In this document: positions 40,804-50,514 of the stretch, one piece after another
Position numbering within the stretch: the stretch's first letter is position 1
Layout: the number at the start of each line of letters is the position of its first letter
Origin: an uncultured Saprospiraceae bacterium
Lineage (GTDB): Bacteria; Bacteroidota; Bacteroidia; Chitinophagales; Saprospiraceae
Assembly: GCA_937928405.1 (NCBI GenBank)
Contig: CALFWZ010000066.1
Coordinates: forward strand, 124,001-188,000
Direction: 5' to 3'
Length of the DNA stretch: 64,000 bases
Made by a program: the position numbers and the translations under genes
The notes under the pieces: model-generated
What the model was told of the DNA's origin: nothing
Seen by the model: only the letters and a program-made list of their open reading frames with translations
Databases searched by the model: none

Positions 40804-42438
40804 ATGGCCAAAATAGACCTTGAAAAAAGTAAAAATGAGGATGCGATGCGCCTCGCTATCTCTCGATGGCAAAGAAGACTAGAAAAAATCATGCTCGGCG
40901 GTGGTGAAAAAAAGATCGCTCGTCAGCATGAAAAAGGGAAGATGACTGCTCGTGAACGCGTCAATGCCCTCATTGATAAAAAATCAAAATTCCTTGAGAT
41001 TGGTGCTTTTGCGGGATACGACATGTACAAAGAACATGGAGGATGTCCTGCTGGTGGCGTCATCACCGGAATCGGATATATCAATGGTCGATCATGTATG
41101 ATTGTCGCCAATGACGCCACCGTCAAAGCGGGTGCTTGGTTTCCCATCACGGGCAAAAAAAATCTACGCGCCCAAGAAATCGCGATGGAAAATAGATTGC
41201 CTATTATCTACCTCGTAGATAGCGCTGGCGTTTTTCTTCCAATGCAAGACGAAATTTTTCCTGATAAAGAACACTTCGGCCGGATGTTTCGCAACAACGC
41301 CAAGATGAGCAGCATGGGTATTCCACAGATTGCGGCCATCATGGGTAGCTGTGTTGCAGGTGGTGCTTACTTACCGATCATGTCGGATGAGGCACTGATC
41401 GTAGAAGGAACGGGGTCGATTTTTCTAGCCGGTCCTTATCTAGTAAAAGCAGCGATTGGTGAAGATGTCGATAAAGAAACGCTCGGCGGTGCAACCACCC
41501 AAACAGAAATTTCTGGCGTCACAGATTATAAAATGCCAGATGATAAAACTTGTTTAGAAACCATCCGAACACTCGTCGGACAAATCGGTGAATTTCCAAA
41601 AGCAGGCTTTAGTCGCATCGAATCATCCGAGCCTAAACTCTCAGCCGATCATATCCTTTCTACCTTTCCAGAACTGCCAACTAAACCTTATAATACTCGT
41701 GAGATTCTCAAAGCCATTGTGGACGATAGTAAGTTGACCGAATATAAAAAAGGCTATGGACAAACCATCATTTGTGCAACTGCAAGGATTGACGGTTGGG
41801 CCGTAGGCATTGTGGCGAATAGCCGAGAAGTGGTCAAAACCAAAACGGGAGAGATGCAATTTGGTGGGGTCATTTATTCTGATTCTGCGGACAAGGCGGC
41901 TCGTTTTATTATGAATTGTAATCAAAAGAAAATACCGCTTGTTTTTTGTCATGATGTAACGGGCTTTATGGTTGGTAAAAGATCTGAACATGGCGGCATT
42001 ATCAAGGACGGCGCAAAAATGGTCAACGCAGTGAGCAATTCTACCGTTCCAAAATTTACCATCGTGATGGGTAACTCTTACGGTGCGGGCAATTATGCTA
42101 TGTGCGGAAAAGCTTATGATCCTCGGTTGATTGTAGCTTGGCCAACGGCAAAAATTGCGGTGATGGGTGGTTCACAAGCAGCTAAAGTAATTACACAGAT
42201 TCAGGTTTCGGCGATGAAGCGAAAAGGAGAAGTACTCGATCCAGAAAAAGAAACGGAAGTGTTTAATAAAATCAAAGATAAATACGACGAGCAAACGACA
42301 GCTTATTATGCAGCGGCCCGGCTTTGGGTGGATGCGATCATTGATCCTCGGGAAACTCGAACCGTTATTTCTATGGGAATTGAGGCGGCTAATAATGCGG
42401 AGGTGGAAAAATTTAATGTGGGGGTGCTACAGACGTAG
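40804..42438 (+). CDS. Acyl-CoA carboxylase carboxyltransferase (beta) subunit
   Basis: ARERVNALIDKKSKFLEIGAFAGYDMY, GSCVAGGAYLP, MGNSYGAGNYAMCGKAYDPR, WPTAKIAVMGGSQAA. Confidence 0.94.
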   Translation: MAKIDLEKSKNEDAMRLAISRWQRRLEKIMLGGGEKKIARQHEKGKMTARERVNALIDKKSKFLEIGAFAGYDMYKEHGGCPAGGVITGIGYINGRSCMIVANDATVKAGAWFPITGKKNLRAQEIAMENRLPIIYLVDSAGVFLPMQDEIFPDKEHFGRMFRNNAKMSSMGIPQIAAIMGSCVAGGAYLPIMSDEALIVEGTGSIFLAGPYLVKAAIGEDVDKETLGGATTQTEISGVTDYKMPDDKTCLETIRTLVGQIGEFPKAGFSRIESSEPKLSADHILSTFPELPTKPYNTREILKAIVDDSKLTEYKKGYGQTIICATARIDGWAVGIVANSREVVKTKTGEMQFGGVIYSDSADKAARFIMNCNQKKIPLVFCHDVTGFMVGKRSEHGGIIKDGAKMVNAVSNSTVPKFTIVMGNSYGAGNYAMCGKAYDPRLIVAWPTAKIAVMGGSQAAKVITQIQVSAMKRKGEVLDPEKETEVFNKIKDKYDEQTTAYYAAARLWVDAIIDPRETRTVISMGIEAANNAEVEKFNVGVLQT

Positions 42439-42457
42439 GTTATGGTGATTAATTGAT

Positions 42458-43370
42458 CTAAAGATTTTCAATCTCTTCAAATGTAAGACTTGTATATTTA
42501 GCAATCTTATCAATTGGTTCACCATTCTCTTTCATTTCTTTGGCCATTTTCTTGACTACGTCTTTGGAAACTTGCTTGGTTACTTTTTCGGTTACTTCTT
42601 CAATGACTTTTTCGGTTACTTCTTCAATTACTTCCTCGGCCATTTTTCGTTTTTCTTCTTGCATCATGGAGATAATGGAAGCATTTCTGGCCATCATCAT
42701 TTCATAATGCATTCGTTGTTCGGAAGTCATTTTGCTCTTATCCAATTTTTTCATAGCTTGTTCAATCCAATCTTCGGTTAAGAACTTTGGTAATTGATCC
42801 GCTCCTTCAATATTTTCTAAATTCTTCATGATATAAATGAGTTTATCTAAATCTGATCGAATTTCGTTTTCGTTCTTATCAAATTTATCAATTTCTACAA
42901 TGATATGGGTAATTTGATCGTCTAATTCTTCTCCTTTTTGGTTCATTAAGTGGCCAAAATGGTAATATACATTCGATTTTGGGAAAATTCCTTTAGCTAA
43001 AAAGCCAATACAGTAAATTTGATCGAGATTTTCAAATTTATAATTTCCCCTTTCAACCATAGTATTAAACCTTTGAAAAGCATAAAATTTTGCTCTCTGG
43101 ATGAAATATTTATAATACCCTAACTGCATTTCAACAATATAAAGTTCTATTTTTTTCATCTATACAAAGTAAATCAAAAACCCCACCTCTGGAATCCTTG
43201 GTTATTCCTGTAAATTCATTCCGTAAAATCTGAACGTTTTTGATACGTCTCTTACCTTGAATTAGGGCCTGAAGTGCCTTTCTTAAAAATAAAGAGTTTG
43301 ACTCATCCGCAAAAGCTACTTTAAACCCATAATCTGAAAGTGAAGAGATAAATTTCTTTTCGTTTTCCAT
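42458..43370 (-). pseudogene. Rpn-family nuclease split by a +1 frameshift at an A7 tract
   Basis: ORF 43131..43370 ends GGVFDLLCIDEKNRTLYC*; ORF 42458..43159 continues in another frame as KKIELYIVEMQLGYYKYFIQRAKFYAFQRF; removing one A of GATGAAAAAAATAGAA joins them as DEKIELYIVEMQ. Confidence 0.75.
42583..42630 (-). repeat. Two 24-bp tandem repeats inside the split Rpn gene
   Basis: CTTTTTCGGTTACTTCTTCAATGA / CTTTTTCGGTTACTTCTTCAATTA; encodes the EEVTEKV coiled-coil repeat. Confidence 0.75.
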
Positions 43371-43474
43371 TCCTTTAAAATTCTAATTTATGCCAAGATC
43401 GTAAAATTTATTCTAATTCTTTCAACACCTCATATTTGTGTAACTTTGCAAAAATAATTGATCAATAACTTACT

Positions 43475-44629
43475 ATGCAACTACTCGCCAAAACACTCCA
43501 CGGACTCGAAGAAGTACTCGCCGATGAACTTCGTCAACTTGGTGCCTCTAAAGTTGAAGAACGCAAAAGAGCCGTTGCTTTTGAAGGAGATATAAAGTTG
43601 ATGTATCGCGCCAATCTAGAGTTGAGAACCGCCATTCGAATTTTGATGCCCATCGCTAATTTTAAGGCTCGCAACGAGGATGAGTTTTATGATAAAATTA
43701 AAGCAATTAATTGGGAAGAATATATGGCCGTCAATGAGACGCTCGCTGTTGATGCCGTTACTGCGTCCAAGACTTTTAACCATAGCAAGTATATCGCCTT
43801 AAAGACAAAAGACGCGATTGTCGATCAATTTCGAGAAAAATATAAGAAACGTCCCAACGTACGCGTTTACAAACCGCATCTAGGTGTGTATATTTATATT
43901 CACGATCAACAGGTGAATGTGTCTATTGATAGTACGGGAGAATCCCTTCATAGAAGAGGTTACCGCGTTGCTTCCGTAGATGCACCGATGAACGAAGTCC
44001 TAGCAGCGGGTATGGTGTTGCTTTCGGGCTGGGATAAAGAGGGTTTACTGATGGATCCAATGTGTGGCTCAGGAACTTTACTCATTGAGGCAGCGATGTA
44101 TGCACATAATATTCCTCCCAACCGATTGCGGTCGCATTTTGCGTTTATGAACTGGAAAGAATATGACCAAGAGGTTTGGGAAAAGGTAAAAAAACAAGCA
44201 GCGGATCATATCGTCGAACATCCCCACCCGATCATGGGCTGGGATAAAAATTTAGGCTGCATCCGTAAAACGGAACAAAATATCGAAGCAGCTGGATTGA
44301 CTGGAAAAATTGAGGTAAAGAGAAAACGTTTTGAACGACTAGACCCTCCACCTGCTCCAGGCATGATCATCATGAATCCGCCTTATGACGAACGATTGCA
44401 AGAAGACAATATTGAAGAATTTTACGAAACGATTGGTGATACCCTCAAGAAAAAATATACCGGTTATAGTGCGTGGTTAATATCTTCTAGTATCGATGGT
44501 ATCAAAAGAGTTGGATTGCGAACCTCGCGAAAGAAGACGTTGTTTAATGGAAAATTAGAATGTAAATTTGTGAAGTATGAAATGTATGAAGGCAGTAAAA
44601 AACAAAAAGCGAAAGAAGTTTTTGAGTAA
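43475..44629 (+). CDS. THUMP-domain class I RNA methyltransferase, RlmL/YpsC-like
   Basis: THUMP N-terminus, LLMDPMCGSGTLLIEAAM, IIMNPPYDERL. Confidence 0.92.
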   Translation: MQLLAKTLHGLEEVLADELRQLGASKVEERKRAVAFEGDIKLMYRANLELRTAIRILMPIANFKARNEDEFYDKIKAINWEEYMAVNETLAVDAVTASKTFNHSKYIALKTKDAIVDQFREKYKKRPNVRVYKPHLGVYIYIHDQQVNVSIDSTGESLHRRGYRVASVDAPMNEVLAAGMVLLSGWDKEGLLMDPMCGSGTLLIEAAMYAHNIPPNRLRSHFAFMNWKEYDQEVWEKVKKQAADHIVEHPHPIMGWDKNLGCIRKTEQNIEAAGLTGKIEVKRKRFERLDPPPAPGMIIMNPPYDERLQEDNIEEFYETIGDTLKKKYTGYSAWLISSSIDGIKRVGLRTSRKKTLFNGKLECKFVKYEMYEGSKKQKAKEVFE

Positions 44630-44990
44630 AAAAACAGCGTTGCTTTTCTTAATGTCTTGGATCTTATTTCCGATTTTGAAAGGACAGGAATCAGGTACAT
44701 TTCTGCGTTTTCAAAATCAGTTTTCCGTCGCGCTAAACATCCATATTCCTACATGGATAAATAACCAAAACCATTCGACAGATACACCAGTTTTTTTCCA
44801 AATCAATACTCCCCAGCAATGGCAATCGGTCGACGTTCCTTCTCCAGATCGCTCGCCTCGCATTTACAACTATCACGAAATTGGTATTTTTTGCAAACTA
44901 GATGTTAAATTGGATAAAGTGTCTAAATTGCCTATTCGGTTTCGCCTCGGAACGCAAGAGGTGGTGGATCGGAAGGAAGGGAAGTATTAG
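44577..44990 (+). CDS. Small predicted secreted protein overlapping the preceding gene
   Basis: Basic N-terminus and hydrophobic signal (KKTALLFLMSWILFPILKGQ); overlaps 43475..44629 by up to 53 nt. Confidence 0.5.
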   Translation: MKCMKAVKNKKRKKFLSKKTALLFLMSWILFPILKGQESGTFLRFQNQFSVALNIHIPTWINNQNHSTDTPVFFQINTPQQWQSVDVPSPDRSPRIYNYHEIGIFCKLDVKLDKVSKLPIRFRLGTQEVVDRKEGKY

Positions 44991-45029
44991 GGGGTTGAAT
45001 TGCTTCGCTTGTTGAATAGCTGAATGGGA

Positions 45030-45070
45030 AAATATAGCGACAAGTCGATGCCTTGTCGCTATATTTTTCT
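45030..45070. terminator. Bidirectional terminator
   Basis: Perfect 15-bp stem AAATATAGCGACAAG / CTTGTCGCTATATTT then TT. Confidence 0.88.
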
Positions 45071-45100
45071 TTTTCTGATTTACAATTACAAAATCAGTGA

Positions 45101-45313
45101 TTATTTCTTTTTTAAATATTGGGTTTTCAACACTAGCCAAGACTTACCGTTTCGGCATTCAATAGCGTCATCATCGCCTGTCAATTTGATATTTTTAAAT
45201 ACCGTTCCTCGCTTTAAATTCGTATTGGTTCCTTTTAATTTCAAATCTCGGATCAACTGAACTGAATCTCCTTCTTTAAGCATATTGCCGTTACTATCTT
45301 TTACTTCTTCCAT
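45101..45313 (-). CDS. PhnA/YjdM-like C-terminal domain protein
   Basis: VKDSNGNMLKEGDSVQLIRDLKLKGTNTNLKRGTVFKNIKLTGDDDAIECR; ATG 45313. Confidence 0.85.
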   Translation of the reverse strand: MEEVKDSNGNMLKEGDSVQLIRDLKLKGTNTNLKRGTVFKNIKLTGDDDAIECRNGKSWLVLKTQYLKKK

Positions 45314-45497
45314 GATTATTATTTTTGGGTAAAGGTACAAAGAATCAGCATGATAGGAGCGAAGCACGCTGTGTATGGAATTTCCAAATGTTAAATTTTA
45401 ATTGAAAGAAATTTCCTTTAATTTCCCTCCGTTTTGATTTAGTACTTAAATGACTCCTTTAGTGCATATTTAAATTTATCACCAAACCTATTTAATA

Positions 45498-45959
45498 ATG
45501 AAAAAATTATTTTTCGCTTTTCTTCTAATTTTCGCTTTCATTTCAAACACCATCAAAGCCCAAGAACTCACTATGTTTGCCGGTTTGCTTGGCTGGGAAT
45601 TCTACCAGGATGATAATAAAATTGAAAAATCTTACTTTAAAAAACTACTTTCGGATGCACCCGCAGCAGAACAGAGTTGGAAAAAAGCCAATCTAAATCA
45701 AGGCATTGGGATAGGTCTGTTGGGTGTAGAAGTAGGCTTTGGAATTTGGATGATTAATAATGATGAAAAAAATAAGCGTATTGCAGTTCCTGCCATCGGC
45801 TTTGCAGGTTCAGCCCTCGCAGCGATAGTACTAGCCGTCCGCTCCATGACCCATCGAAAACATGCCATTTTGAATTATAATCGTTCGCTAGATAAAAACA
45901 ACATAGGACAGCGACTCTCACCCGCTAAGAATGGTATTGGACTGGCTTGGACGTTTTGA
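45498..45959 (+). CDS. Hypothetical secreted/membrane protein
   Basis: Signal peptide and two hydrophobic segments. Confidence 0.65.
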   Translation: MKKLFFAFLLIFAFISNTIKAQELTMFAGLLGWEFYQDDNKIEKSYFKKLLSDAPAAEQSWKKANLNQGIGIGLLGVEVGFGIWMINNDEKNKRIAVPAIGFAGSALAAIVLAVRSMTHRKHAILNYNRSLDKNNIGQRLSPAKNGIGLAWTF

Positions 45960-46093
45960 ATCGTTGATTTGTTGATTATAATAATGTTCTTCTGAGGTGT
46001 ATATCTTTTAGCGAGAATTTATTATGCGTTTAAAGAAGCTCAACAACTCAGCATTCTGGGTCTACCTTTCTTGTTTTTTGCTATCTTCGCTTC

Positions 46094-47392
46094 ATGATCG
46101 AAAAACAACCGCTGCATCTTAATAAGACCTTTAAATACGCCCTGGATTTACTAGAAAAAACACCGACTAGTGCTTTTATAACTGGACGAGCCGGTACAGG
46201 AAAATCAACTTTACTGAAGCTTTTTCGAAACAGTACGCGTAAAAAAGTAGTGGTGCTGGCGCCTACTGGGGTCGCCGCGTTAAACGTACAAGGACAAACC
46301 ATCCATTCTTTCTTTGGTTTTCCGGCTAAGCCACTCCAAAAACAAGATATTAGAAAGCGTCGTAAGCGTAGTTTATATCGTAAAATGGAAGTATTAGTCA
46401 TTGATGAAATTTCCATGGTTCGTGCGGATTTATTGGATAATATTGATTATTTCCTCCGACTCAATCGCGACAGTCCCAAACCTTTCGGGGGCGTACAAGT
46501 TGTATTTTTTGGAGATCTTTTTCAATTACCGCCCGTAGTCGCTACGATGGCAGAAAGAGAAATATTTTCGACGATTTACGAGAGCCCTTACTTTTTTTCT
46601 TCTAATGTCTTTAAAGAAGAATTGGATATGGATTATATCGAATTGACGGAGACCTATCGGCAGGAATCGGCGCATTTTATTCGATTGCTCGATGCCGTAC
46701 GGTTAAATCAAATTGAGTGGGATGAGATGGAAGATCTGAATGCCCGACACGTTCCAGATTTTAAATCCACCGATTTTTATATTACGCTTTCCTCTCGTAA
46801 TAATATTGTTAATCAAATTAATCAGGAACGACTCAAATCACTTAAGACGGATGAGTTTACGTATCTGGCCAGCGTTACAGGAAGTTTTGGAGATCGATTG
46901 ACGCCCGCAGAACCAGCTCTAAAGTTGAAGTTGGGTGCGCAGGTAATGTTTGTAAAAAATGATCCACAACGACGTTTTGTCAATGGCACCATCGGAAAAG
47001 TTGTCAAGCTCTTAGACGACGAAATCCACGTAGTCATCGAAAACCCAGATGGTCAACAAAAGTACATCAACGTAGAAAAACTTACCTGGGAGATGCTTCG
47101 CTATCAAGCCACCGAAATAGATGCTTCCGAGCCTATCTCCACCGAGACTATTGGCACTTATACACAGTATCCACTCCGCTTGGCGTGGGCGATTACGATC
47201 CATAAAAGTCAGGGAAAAACCTTTGATAAAATTATCATTGATTTAGGTCGAGGTGCGTTTGAACACGGCCAAACCTACGTAGCGCTCAGCCGTTGTCGAA
47301 CACTCGAAGGTATCGTTTTACGGAAGCCTTTAACTGGACGCGATATCATTATTGATCCTAGAGTAGTGGAATTTTTTGAGCAAAATTTTTAG
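46094..47392 (+). CDS. Pif1/RecD-like AAA helicase
   Basis: ITGRAGTGKSTLL, LAPTGVAALNVQGQTIHSFF, IDEISMVRADLLDNID, AITIHKSQGKTFDKIIIDLGRGAFEHGQTYVALSRC. Confidence 0.94.
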   Translation: MIEKQPLHLNKTFKYALDLLEKTPTSAFITGRAGTGKSTLLKLFRNSTRKKVVVLAPTGVAALNVQGQTIHSFFGFPAKPLQKQDIRKRRKRSLYRKMEVLVIDEISMVRADLLDNIDYFLRLNRDSPKPFGGVQVVFFGDLFQLPPVVATMAEREIFSTIYESPYFFSSNVFKEELDMDYIELTETYRQESAHFIRLLDAVRLNQIEWDEMEDLNARHVPDFKSTDFYITLSSRNNIVNQINQERLKSLKTDEFTYLASVTGSFGDRLTPAEPALKLKLGAQVMFVKNDPQRRFVNGTIGKVVKLLDDEIHVVIENPDGQQKYINVEKLTWEMLRYQATEIDASEPISTETIGTYTQYPLRLAWAITIHKSQGKTFDKIIIDLGRGAFEHGQTYVALSRCRTLEGIVLRKPLTGRDIIIDPRVVEFFEQNF

Positions 47393-47433
47393 CAATTCCA
47401 AAAAAATTCCTAAATTGGAGGGCGAAAAAACTT

Positions 47434-47463
47434 TTGAGACCCATGTCCTAAATTATTTCTTTG
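47434..47463 (+). promoter_or_regulatory. Near-consensus TTG-N19-TTTCTTTG promoter
   Basis: TTG 47434-47436, 19 nt, TTTCTTTG 47456-47463 (TAnnTTTG with one mismatch). Confidence 0.45.
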
Positions 47464-47502
47464 GGACGGTAGACTCAATTTCTTAACCTAAACCTAATTA
47501 TC

Positions 47503-47631
47503 ATGGCTAAAAAGAAAAAACAAAGAATTATTGAAGCCAAAAATAAAGAAGCTGAAAAGAAGATGTTAATGATCGTAGGAGTCGCTACCGTTCTCTTGAT
47601 GATCTTGCTTTATTCTGTCTTTACTGGATAA
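47503..47631 (+). CDS. Small single-TM protein, 42 aa
   Basis: MAKKKKQRIIEAKNKEAEKKMLMIVGVATVLLMILLYSVFTG*; not in ORF track; own promoter-like sequence and terminator. Confidence 0.65.
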   Translation: MAKKKKQRIIEAKNKEAEKKMLMIVGVATVLLMILLYSVFTG

Positions 47632-47660
47632 ACCAATAGAATATTAGTTAAATATTGGAC

Positions 47661-47699
47661 AAAGACACCCCTTAACAATAGCTGTTGCGGGGTGTCTTT
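47661..47699. terminator. Bidirectional terminator
   Basis: AAAGACACCCC-TTAACAATAGCTGTTGC-GGGGTGTCTTT. Confidence 0.88.
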
Positions 47700-47709
47700 G
47701 TATTTCCGA

Positions 47710-49224
47710 TTACCTCCACTTTCCAATATAATACTTCACCGGTTCTTCAAAAACTCCAGGATACATATTGACACTATCTCGTAAAATAATCGGTGGTGGA
47801 TTTATTCTTAAAAAGCTAGACTTCGGTAGAACGACTAAATCATTGGTATTGTGTTTTGTCATAGCAATTTTCTCTTTCGATAATCCTTCGATTTTCATCT
47901 CAGCTTGTTGCGAATAGATTTTGGTACTAGCACGAAAATGAGTAGGATCTTCCATAAAAAACATCAGTCGCTGCGTATCCGGACTACGGTATTTGATGGC
48001 CTTTTCTACCATCACTCGATGCCATCCTCTTCTGCTTTCTAACAATGGCATTCCATTTAGCCAAAACATTAAAAATCCGATCATCGCAGCTACTGTCAGA
48101 CTCCCCGTCAATCTGCGTTGTTGGTCAGAAAAAATAGCCGTTACACTTACAAGACTTCCACCCCAATAAGCAATCGCTACGGAAATCGCCGCCCGATAAC
48201 CTGCTGCCCCAAATTGATTATATCCCGCCAACATAATAAAAGCAAATAAACCAAAAAAGGATAAGATAAAATGTAAAACCACCAACGAACGAACCAAGCT
48301 ACGATAAGGATAATTTTTTTGAAAATAAAATAATACATGCCGACCAATCATCAACGCCAATACCATCTGCAATATTCCCGTTCCACAAACCAGTGCCCCT
48401 AACAACCACCCTACATAGACGATAGCCAGTTCTTCTCGTTTTCTTAATTTCTTAAATACATCCCAGAAAGCAGCCGGCAAAAAAGCCAACCACGGTAAAT
48501 AGGCCGAGAAATTATAGGTTAGAAAATTAGATATTTTACCCGTTGGCCAAGCCATTAATAAACCCGGAGTTTCCCAGTTGAGTCCTCCCGATACGATAAC
48601 AATAATGACCGTGATTATCACTGGAATAGAGAAGATAGGATTTAGAATATTTTTCCCATTTTTATGAAAAATCCCGTAGAACAAAAGGATGGTTCCCGTC
48701 CATAAAAACATTGGCATGGGTGCTAAATAACATCCTAAAAAAAAGGGTAAATTGGAACGGAAAGACCACTCCATTTGCGGTTGTTTGAGATAATAAATTA
48801 ATCCCAAAATCTGAAAAGTTTGCGCCGCAATCAACCAAGCATCTACACCTACCAATTTTCCAAAAGATAAGAGTAGAAAAGAACAAGCAGCTACCAAAGT
48901 AGCCATGCGAGCCGCTGGTTCGCTAAAAATTCGACGTCCCAAAAAATACAAACCACCTAAGGTCATTAAAACAGCAAAAGTAGCGGGTATTCTAAGAAAA
49001 ATAGAAGCAGATAGTGGCGTTTTTCCGTAAATCAGCTTTAGTAATTGATAAGGCATTGGTGCAATCGACGTGCCTTCTGGAGAATTGGTTTGAACGACGG
49101 ACAATAATGCGGCCTCTCCCCCATCCCAATAACTAGCTATATCATTGTAAATCAATAGATTAACGATCGTAATAAAGATCGCGAGCATTAGAATAAATTT
49201 ACTACGAGATTGTTCCTTTTTCAC
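47710..49224 (-). CDS. Multi-pass membrane glycosyltransferase-like protein (GT39/ArnT-like)
   Basis: N-terminal TM then NDIASYWDGGEAALLSVVQT and ~10 hydrophobic segments, C-terminal soluble tail. Confidence 0.65.
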   Translation of the reverse strand: MKKEQSRSKFILMLAIFITIVNLLIYNDIASYWDGGEAALLSVVQTNSPEGTSIAPMPYQLLKLIYGKTPLSASIFLRIPATFAVLMTLGGLYFLGRRIFSEPAARMATLVAACSFLLLSFGKLVGVDAWLIAAQTFQILGLIYYLKQPQMEWSFRSNLPFFLGCYLAPMPMFLWTGTILLFYGIFHKNGKNILNPIFSIPVIITVIIVIVSGGLNWETPGLLMAWPTGKISNFLTYNFSAYLPWLAFLPAAFWDVFKKLRKREELAIVYVGWLLGALVCGTGILQMVLALMIGRHVLFYFQKNYPYRSLVRSLVVLHFILSFFGLFAFIMLAGYNQFGAAGYRAAISVAIAYWGGSLVSVTAIFSDQQRRLTGSLTVAAMIGFLMFWLNGMPLLESRRGWHRVMVEKAIKYRSPDTQRLMFFMEDPTHFRASTKIYSQQAEMKIEGLSKEKIAMTKHNTNDLVVLPKSSFLRINPPPIILRDSVNMYPGVFEEPVKYYIGKWR

Positions 49225-49312
49225 GGCGCAAAGGTAATTAATTTTGTCTAAGTACAGGTCTGAAAACCACCAAATGAATTCGTACCTTTACTTTAATTAA
49301 ATTTAAAACAGC

Positions 49313-49738
49313 ATGTCAGAAATAAAGATTACTGTGACGAAAGAAAATTTTGAAAAAGACGGTCCACTCACGATTGCCCTTATTTCACATGATGGGAAAA
49401 AACCAGAAATGGTGGCCTTTGCCATTAATCATAAGGAAGTACTAAAGAAGGCTCGTATCATTGCTACTGGTACAACGGGTGGTTATATTGAAAATGCAGG
49501 TTATGATGTCGTCAAATGTCTATCGGGACCACTAGGAGGAGATGCGCAGATTGCCGCCTTGATTGCTCAAAAAGAAGTAGATGCCGTTTTCTTCTTTCGA
49601 GATCCGCTCGATAAACATCCTCATGAACCCGATGTACAAATGCTCATGCGATTATGTGATGTACATAATATTCCTTTGGCCACCAATCCTGCTGGTGCAA
49701 AATTATTGTTAGCTGGTTTATTAGCTGCCAAAAAATAA
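49313..49738 (+). CDS. mgsA: Methylglyoxal synthase
   Basis: IALISHDGKKPEMVAFA, ATGTTGGYIE, SGPLGGDAQIAALIA, FFFRDPLDKHPHEPDVQMLMRLCDVHNIPLATN. Confidence 0.96.
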   Translation: MSEIKITVTKENFEKDGPLTIALISHDGKKPEMVAFAINHKEVLKKARIIATGTTGGYIENAGYDVVKCLSGPLGGDAQIAALIAQKEVDAVFFFRDPLDKHPHEPDVQMLMRLCDVHNIPLATNPAGAKLLLAGLLAAKK

Positions 49739-49743
49739 TCACT

Positions 49744-50340
49744 TTGACTTTAAAATCTAAAATTCGACAAAAAGAAATCCTGGCTAAATCAGCTCGCTTA
49801 TTCAGAAAAAAAGGATACGCTGCCACTTCTATTCGAGATATTGCCGATGAAGTTGGAATGAAATCAGCTAGTCTCTACAATCATATCGACAGTAAACAAG
49901 AGATTCTACAATCGCTCTTATTGCCTATTGCAAAAATCTATGTGACCAGTATCGACCGAGTACACGAAAGTAACTTACCTGCCATTAAAAAACTAGAACA
50001 AATCATTCGGGATCAAATCACGATTACCATAGAAAATCCTGATGCCGTTTCACTCGTCCCAGATCAGTGGGTATTTTTAGAGAATGATGATAAAAAAGAT
50101 AATTATGGATACGACGAGTACGTCCATCTACGTAATCACTACGAAAAATTATTTATCGAAATCTTCCAACAAGCTATCGACGAAAAGGATCTAAAACCAG
50201 TACATATTGAAATAGCCTGTTTCAGTATTCTATCAACCTTACGCCGACTATACTCTTGGTACGCTCGGCACCGAACCATCGACCAAGCAGTATTAGAACA
50301 AGAGTTGATGATGAATTTACTAGGCGGATTAAGAACCTGA
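49744..50340 (+). CDS. TetR/AcrR family transcriptional regulator
   Basis: HTH ILAKSARLFRKKGYAATSIRDIADEVGMKSASLYNHIDSKQEIL; TTG start 6 bp after mgsA. Confidence 0.9.
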   Translation: MTLKSKIRQKEILAKSARLFRKKGYAATSIRDIADEVGMKSASLYNHIDSKQEILQSLLLPIAKIYVTSIDRVHESNLPAIKKLEQIIRDQITITIENPDAVSLVPDQWVFLENDDKKDNYGYDEYVHLRNHYEKLFIEIFQQAIDEKDLKPVHIEIACFSILSTLRRLYSWYARHRTIDQAVLEQELMMNLLGGLRT

Positions 50341-50514
50341 GAGGAAGCAATCCACGAGTCTAAAACATCCATAGATTAGACCAAACTTTCGTCAAAAACA
50401 CTATTGTTAAATAATAAAAGTTATAATTTAGACATCCCAACGTTATTTACCCAGATTATTCTAAGATTACGCTAAGAATTCACTATTTTGGGATTGAAGG
50501 AATTCAATAGCATT

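Noticed and set aside
42583-42630. Possible CRISPR-like short repeats
   Set aside because: Only two adjacent 24-bp units, no spacers, in coding frame; no cas genes in the window.
42572-42781. Plus-strand ORF rich in FFGYFF repeats
   Set aside because: Antisense translation of the lysine/glutamate coiled-coil repeats in the Rpn gene.
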